Shown here: positions 6,056 to 9,307 of the stretch, piece after piece
Position numbering within the stretch: the first letter of the stretch is position 1
Layout: each line of letters opens with the position of its first letter
Assembly: GCA_002428735.1 (NCBI GenBank)
Contig: DIXO01000023.1
Coordinates: forward strand, 1 to 9,307
DNA from: Syntrophaceae bacterium UBA6078
GTDB taxonomy: Bacteria; Desulfobacterota; Syntrophia; Syntrophales; UBA2210
Direction: 5' to 3'
DNA: 9,307 nucleotides
Made by a program: the position numbers and the translations under genes
The notes under the pieces: generated by a model
Databases searched by the model: none
Seen by the model: only the letters and a program-made list of their open reading frames with translations
What the model was told of the DNA's origin: nothing

Positions 6056-7624
6056 TTATCCCTTTCTCATTCTCAGCAGGGCTCTCACCTCGGGGCCGCC
6101 GAGCAGGAAGGAACCAATCATAAATGTTGAGAATCCAATGAATATCGCCACAACGAGAAACAACACCCTGTCGCCGAAAGTCCCGGTATTGTCCCAACCC
6201 ATTATTCTTCCCGCGATCCCGACTGCCACCCCCATCGCAGTCGTTGCCAGCGTTGTCCTGAATATGGACATCCAGAAATCCCTCCTGAGAAACCGCCCGA
6301 CCTTTCGTTCCAATATCAGGGCAAGGACGAGGATATTGACCGCGGACGCGATCGAGGTGGCAAGGGCGAGGCCATTGTGCTTCATGGGAAACATGAGGGC
6401 AATCCCCATGATCGCGTTCACCATGAGCGCGACGACAGCGATTTTGACCGGTGTTCTCGTATCCTGCAAAGCGTAGAAAGCGGAGACGACAACCCGGATA
6501 CAGGAAAAAGCCCACAGACCGACGGCATAGTACAACAGCGCCTGGGCGGTGAGGGAGGTCGACGTGGCGTCGAACTGTCCCCGCTGGAAGAGGACGGAGA
6601 TAATCGGCACGCGGAGGATGATCAGCGCCACCATGGCCGGAATCGTGACAAAGAGAATCAGCCTCAGTGAGAATGATATGGTTTTCTTCAGTTCCTCGTA
6701 ATCTTTATCGGCAGCCTGTTCAGAGAAACTGGGAAGTGCCGCTGTTCCCACGGCAATGGCAAAGACGCCAAGGGGAAGTTCCACAACCCGGTCGGCGTAG
6801 TACAGGTACGACACGCTCCCTCCGGGGAGGAGGGAGGCCAGGATAGTGCCGATGAACACGTTCGCCTGATACACGGCGGCTCCGAATACCGCCGGAACCA
6901 TGAGCAGTCCGATCCTCCGTATTCCCGGATGGTTGAAACGGAAATTCGGCCTGAGGCGCGCCCCAACATTGCGAAGAAAGGGAAACTGCATGGCAAGCTG
7001 CAGGATCCCCCCCGCCATCACTCCCACGGCCAGGGAGAGAATCGGGTCAGCAAAACAATCCTTGAGGGTAAAGACGGCGACGATCATGCAGAGATTCAGA
7101 ACCACCGGGGCGAGGGCGGGAGCCGCAAAATGCCGCAGGGAATTGAGAATCCCCATGCACAGCGCCACCAGAGATATGAAGAAGATGTAAGGGAACATCA
7201 AACGGGTGAGGAATACCGTCAGGGCGTACTTATCGGGGACATCGGTAAACCCGGGTGCCATGACCATGACGATCCACGGGGAGAGAAGGATCCCCGCGAC
7301 CGAGACCAGCGCCAGGATAATGGAAAGGAGAGTGAAGGCAGCGCTGGCAAGTTCGAGCGCCTCTTCTTTGGATCGTTTTTTGAGATACTCGGTAAAGACG
7401 GGGACAAAAGCTATGGTTAAGGACCCCTCAGCGAAGAGGCGCCGGAGGAGGTTCGGGATTCTGAAGGCCACGAAAAAGGCGTCGGTGGCCAGCCCGGCTC
7501 CGAAGAATCCCGCGACCACAACATCCCGGATGAACCCGAACACCCGGCTGAGCAGGGTCGCGAGTCCCACAACCCACGCGGCCTTGACGACCCGGGCATT
7601 TTGTGTTTCATTCTGTGGAATCAA
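6056..7624 (-). CDS. murJ: Lipid II flippase MurJ (MviN)
   Basis: MurJ moves lipid-linked peptidoglycan precursor from the inner to the outer face of the cytoplasmic membrane; it is a MOP-superfamily protein with about 14 membrane helices. Seen in 522 residues (E. coli MurJ is 511): the N-terminal TLLSRVFGFIRDVVVAGFFG (23-42), TDAFFVAFRIPNLLRRLFAE (47-66) with its conserved arginines, EGSLTIAFVPVF (66-77), a YYADRVVELPLGVFAIAVGT segment, and ALQDTRTPV. Hydrophobic segments run throughout, with a charged C-terminus. Start: a TTG at 7624 is the only start codon in this frame in the short gap after the upstream stop; the ribosome site is weak, so the exact start is uncertain, but the conserved part begins around residue 12. 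It is separated by 15 nt from the AcuB-like gene and 5 nt from yciO. Confidence 0.95.
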   Translation of the reverse strand: MIPQNETQNARVVKAAWVVGLATLLSRVFGFIRDVVVAGFFGAGLATDAFFVAFRIPNLLRRLFAEGSLTIAFVPVFTEYLKKRSKEEALELASAAFTLLSIILALVSVAGILLSPWIVMVMAPGFTDVPDKYALTVFLTRLMFPYIFFISLVALCMGILNSLRHFAAPALAPVVLNLCMIVAVFTLKDCFADPILSLAVGVMAGGILQLAMQFPFLRNVGARLRPNFRFNHPGIRRIGLLMVPAVFGAAVYQANVFIGTILASLLPGGSVSYLYYADRVVELPLGVFAIAVGTAALPSFSEQAADKDYEELKKTISFSLRLILFVTIPAMVALIILRVPIISVLFQRGQFDATSTSLTAQALLYYAVGLWAFSCIRVVVSAFYALQDTRTPVKIAVVALMVNAIMGIALMFPMKHNGLALATSIASAVNILVLALILERKVGRFLRRDFWMSIFRTTLATTAMGVAVGIAGRIMGWDNTGTFGDRVLFLVVAIFIGFSTFMIGSFLLGGPEVRALLRMRKG

Positions 7625-7639
7625 ATCTCGTGCGATACC

Positions 7640-8293
7640 CTATTTTTCCACCCGATACTCGTCCGTGACGGCATATCCCGCATCCTCAAGTGCCCGGCGG
7701 ACCTCGGCGCAGTTATCCGTTTCCACCCGTATCAGCGTTGATCGAATGCCATCGTCATCCTTGTCGATGGCGGAGTTGATGGAGACGATCTTCAGTCCCA
7801 TGTCGTTGATGATAGTCGCCACCTTTGCGATCTCTCCCACTGTGCTCGGCAGTTTCAGTTGAACACGACATGTCGGAGCGCTGCGGACTCCCATGAAGTC
7901 GATGAGCACATTCAGAAGATCACAGGTGGTAATCAGACCGACCAGCTCGTCGCCGACCACGACAGGGAGACTGTTCACATGCTTTTCATTGATCACCCTG
8001 GCCGCTTCCTCGATCGTGGTTCCCGGTGTTGTGGTGAAGACCTTTCTGGTCATAACCTTCTCCACCGTGATCTCCGAGAGGAGATAGTTCAGCTCGTGTA
8101 CCGAGAGCGTGGTGGCCGGAGAAGGAGAATTGTCTCTGATGTCTCTGTCCGCGATAATGCCGACCAGTTTGTTCCCTTCAACCACGGGAAGCTGGTCGAC
8201 ATGGTGCTCCCGTAAGAGGTTTTTTGCCCTGAGGATACTGGTATCCGGATTCACCGTAATCAGATTCCTCGACATCTTTTTCCCTACGAACAT
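7640..8293 (-). CDS. CBS-CBS-ACT domain protein (AcuB-like)
   Basis: Seen in 217 residues: a first CBS domain (about 7-60, VDQLPVVEGNKLVGIIADRD), a second (about 77-133, VNSLPVVVGDELVGLITTCD) and an ACT-like domain (about 141-210, beginning CRVQLKLPSTVGEIAKVATI). The domain order, the length and the ADRDIRDNSPS segment resemble Bacillus AcuB (214 residues), a protein linked to acetoin use whose biochemical role is unclear. Known of the domains: CBS pairs usually bind adenine nucleotides and ACT domains small molecules such as amino acids. Inference: a soluble ligand sensor. No acetoin genes are nearby, so the acu name is not transferred. The start is secure: GGAGG lies 7 nt before ATG 8293. 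It sits between the small Rho-N gene (24 nt) and murJ (15 nt) in an apparent operon. Confidence 0.9.
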   Translation of the reverse strand: MFVGKKMSRNLITVNPDTSILRAKNLLREHHVDQLPVVEGNKLVGIIADRDIRDNSPSPATTLSVHELNYLLSEITVEKVMTRKVFTTTPGTTIEEAARVINEKHVNSLPVVVGDELVGLITTCDLLNVLIDFMGVRSAPTCRVQLKLPSTVGEIAKVATIINDMGLKIVSINSAIDKDDDGIRSTLIRVETDNCAEVRRALEDAGYAVTDEYRVEK

Positions 8294-8317
8294 GCCGCAA
8301 CCTCCGGAGTTGCGCGT

Positions 8318-8731
8318 TTAAGCTGAAACGGTCTTTGCCAGCTTTCGGGTTCTCTTCTTGAGACGGTTCATCCTTCTCCTGAGGCGGTCAGCACCCGTCT
8401 TATCCCCCGCTTCCCTCAGCTCAGCTTTTTTCTCCTTTAACTCGACGATTTTCTCTTTCAACGACGATATGGTCTCCACACCTTTTACAGGTTTTTCCCC
8501 AGTCTTCTTCCCCGGTTTCTTTGGCGCTTTTTCTTTTTTGGGAGTGGTGTCTCCGGCGGGCTCGGAAGGAGGTCCCTCCGCCGGCTCTGTCGCTCCCCCC
8601 TGCGCTGCCTTGATAGCGTCTATCAATTCGGCCTTTTTCATGGCGCTGATTCCTTCGATCTTCCCGGTCTCCCGGGCAATCTCCTTCAATTCCGCCACCG
8701 TGTGCTCTTCGAGACCCTTTTCGTTTGTCAT
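8318..8731 (-). CDS. Small Rho-N-domain protein with basic coiled-coil C-terminus, function unknown
   Basis: Seen in 137 residues: an N-terminal Rho-N/SAP-like helical module (about 7-41, LEEHTVAELKEIAR then GISAMKKAELIDAI), which in Rho termination factor and similar proteins binds nucleic acid; a Pro/Ala/Glu then Lys/Pro-rich linker (about 44-84); and a charged helical segment (about 87-133) rich in Lys, Glu and Arg with a strongly basic end (RLRRRMNRLKKRTRKLAK). There is no ATPase domain, so it is not Rho itself. Start: ATG at 8731 is chosen over a longer frame because GGGAGGAAACACG precedes it. It heads the apparent operon, behind a promoter candidate at 8804-8833. Inference: a small nucleic-acid-binding or chromatin-like protein. 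The precise target is unknown. Confidence 0.82.
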   Translation of the reverse strand: MTNEKGLEEHTVAELKEIARETGKIEGISAMKKAELIDAIKAAQGGATEPAEGPPSEPAGDTTPKKEKAPKKPGKKTGEKPVKGVETISSLKEKIVELKEKKAELREAGDKTGADRLRRRMNRLKKRTRKLAKTVSA

Positions 8732-8803
8732 CGTGTTTCCTCCCTTAGTACTGGCTCCTTGAAAAATCAGAGTTCTATACGGTACAGCACAGCCTGTTTT
8801 CCG

Positions 8804-8833
8804 CTTATAACACAATGAGCTTTCCAAAATCAA
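8804..8833 (-). promoter_or_regulatory. Probable promoter of the leftward Rho-N / acuB-like / murJ / yciO operon
   Basis: Seen on the minus strand: TTGATT (8833-8828), an 18-bp spacer and TATAAG (8809-8804), with TGT just before the -10 box giving an extended -10 (TGTTATAAG). The predicted start near 8797 leaves a leader of about 65 nt before the ATG at 8731. The match is good but only by eye. Confidence 0.5.
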
Positions 8834-9172
8834 ATACAATCAGAGGGATAGAGCCAGTCAGGCACCAATTTCCCGGGAGAGATTCAGACGGGAGGCCGCA
8901 TCTGTTTGTATAATTTGACCCTCCCGCACGCCACAAAGCATTCAAAAAAGACGTAATAATGTTGTTGACAGTACAGTATTTGGTTTATAGTATTCATGGA
9001 ACCGTTAAGGCGCTACTCAATATGGTCAGGAAAGGAGGGGGGGGATTTAAACTTCGGTAGTAGTGCCATTTATTTCTTGCTTTATTCTCTTTGTTTCAGC
9101 TTCACCTTTTGAAAGATCTGAGTTTTATATCGATGTAGTCAAACTTACGAATCTTTTAGCAGAAAGGAGAAG
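8834..9172. other. Intergenic stretch between the leftward operon and the right-hand truncated frame
   Basis: No recognisable conserved gene or RNA is seen here. It contains an imperfectly spaced inverted repeat (CGGGAGG 8889-8895 with CCTCCCG 8920-8926, 24 nt apart), a good rightward promoter (8965-8993), a run of eight G (9037-9044) after AGGAAAGGA, and short open frames described in the findings. The lower GC from about 8940 onward contrasts with the coding region to the left. Confidence 0.6.
8965..8993 (+). promoter_or_regulatory. Rightward sigma-70-like promoter
   Basis: Seen: a perfect TTGACA (8965-8970), a 17-bp spacer and TAGTAT (8988-8993). It is divergent from the leftward operon, with about 130 bp between the two -35 boxes. 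The predicted start is near 9000. The repeated AGTATT around the spacer (8976 and 8990) could be part of an operator, but that is not established. The downstream gene appears to be cut by the right-hand repeat. Confidence 0.55.
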
Positions 9173-9208
9173 ATGAAAATCATGATTCGATCTTTAGCAG
9201 GCCGTTGA
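9173..9208 (+). pseudogene. Possible 5' stub of a rightward gene, cut by the right-hand repeat
   Basis: Seen: AAAGGAG (9163-9169) precedes ATG at 9173, with a second in-frame ATG at 9182. The frame reads MKIMIRS and then enters the repeat as LAGR-stop, ending on the TGA within GTTGAAA. The thiC fragment at the other end enters the same repeat sequence in the same phase and ends on the same TGA. Only about seven codons remain, so no identity can be given, and chance is possible. Confidence 0.3.
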
Positions 9209-9307
9209 AAATCTGATTAAAGGGTCACTTTTCGATTCTTGGATCGATTTTTTCGAGATGGATCGTTGTTTCATTTTCGGTTTACGTGTTCTTTGACAAT
9301 CCGTTTT
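9194..9307 (+). repeat. Right-end copy of the outward-pointing repeat / probable insertion-element end
   Basis: Seen: TTAGCAGGCCGTTGAAA (9194-9210) matches the left-end CTAGCAGGTTGTTGAAA at 14 of 17 bases. Further in come CACTTTTC (9226-9233), ACGTGT (9284-9289) and TCCGTTTT (9300-9307), all matching left-end blocks in order on the opposite strand. This copy is about 60 nt longer than the left one; the extra part includes TGGATCG twice (9240 and 9259 region). No transposase is visible, and the element family is not identified. Confidence 0.55.

Noticed and set aside
6051..6515. Upstream extension of the yciO frame by about 155 codons
   Set aside because: The extension lies wholly inside murJ in another frame and is Arg/Gly-rich shadow; ATG 6050 has its own ribosome site and fits the family start.
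8732..8839. Upstream extension of the small Rho-N gene by 36 codons
   Set aside because: It has no good ribosome site and overlaps the promoter candidate; ATG 8731 has a strong GGGAGG site.
8909..8914. Perfect TATAAT on the plus strand
   Set aside because: No acceptable -35 box lies 16-18 bp upstream and there is no TG extension; the promoter at 8965-8993 is better supported.
9285..9307. TTTGACAAT-rich end as a possible CRISPR leader or further promoter
   Set aside because: No repeats or spacers are in the window, and the bases match the left-end repeat blocks instead.
1..9307. Defence island, toxin-antitoxin, biosynthetic cluster, tRNA or rRNA
   Set aside because: No protein or RNA signature of these was found on either strand; the genes are housekeeping and co-oriented.

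Overview
The window reads as ordinary bacterial chromosome, moderately GC-rich, with every confidently recognised gene on the minus strand (read right to left). The gene set is housekeeping: MurJ lipid II flippase, a YciO-type protein, RNase E/G, adenine deaminase and thiamine genes behind a TPP riboswitch. A Gram-negative source is likely; the CBS-CBS-ACT (AcuB-like) protein, the Rho-N-domain small protein and the overall sequence flavour suggest a deltaproteobacterial-type (Desulfobacterota) organism. That placement is an impression from protein style, not a computed result.

Layout in the direction of transcription. From a likely promoter near 8804-8833 come a small Rho-N/basic coiled-coil protein (8731-8318), an AcuB-like CBS-CBS-ACT protein (8293-7640), murJ (7624-6056) and yciO (6050-5445). 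Gaps are 24, 15 and 5 nt, so these look like one operon. After an 86-nt gap with a small hairpin come rng (5358-3646) and, 48 nt later, ade (3597-1972). A separate thiamine unit follows: a promoter candidate (1959-1931), a TPP (THI-box) aptamer (about 1918-1836), an intrinsic terminator (1815-1781), then thiN (1761-1111), thiD (1087-290) and the first ~77 codons of thiC (285-40). The logic of that unit is clear: TPP binding should end transcription just before thiN, shutting down pyrimidine-moiety synthesis (ThiC), its phosphorylation (ThiD) and TPP formation from thiamine (ThiN).

Both ends of the window look like mobile or repeated DNA. thiC stops matching its family at a sequence TAGCAGGYYGTTGAAA (minus strand, 54-38). 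The same sequence, pointing outward the other way, lies at 9195-9210. Beyond it, both ends share further blocks in the same order, down to the last eight bases of the window. The window is therefore probably bounded by two diverged copies of one repeat or insertion-element end, one of which has cut thiC.

Between the leftward operon and the right-hand repeat (8732-9194) is a mostly gene-free stretch. It holds a divergent sigma-70-like promoter (8965-8993, plus strand), small reading frames of doubtful reality, and a ribosome-binding site leading into a frame that enters the right-hand repeat after 7-8 codons. I found no new defence, toxin or biosynthetic system. The best leads are the paired terminal repeats and the small Rho-N protein heading the operon.
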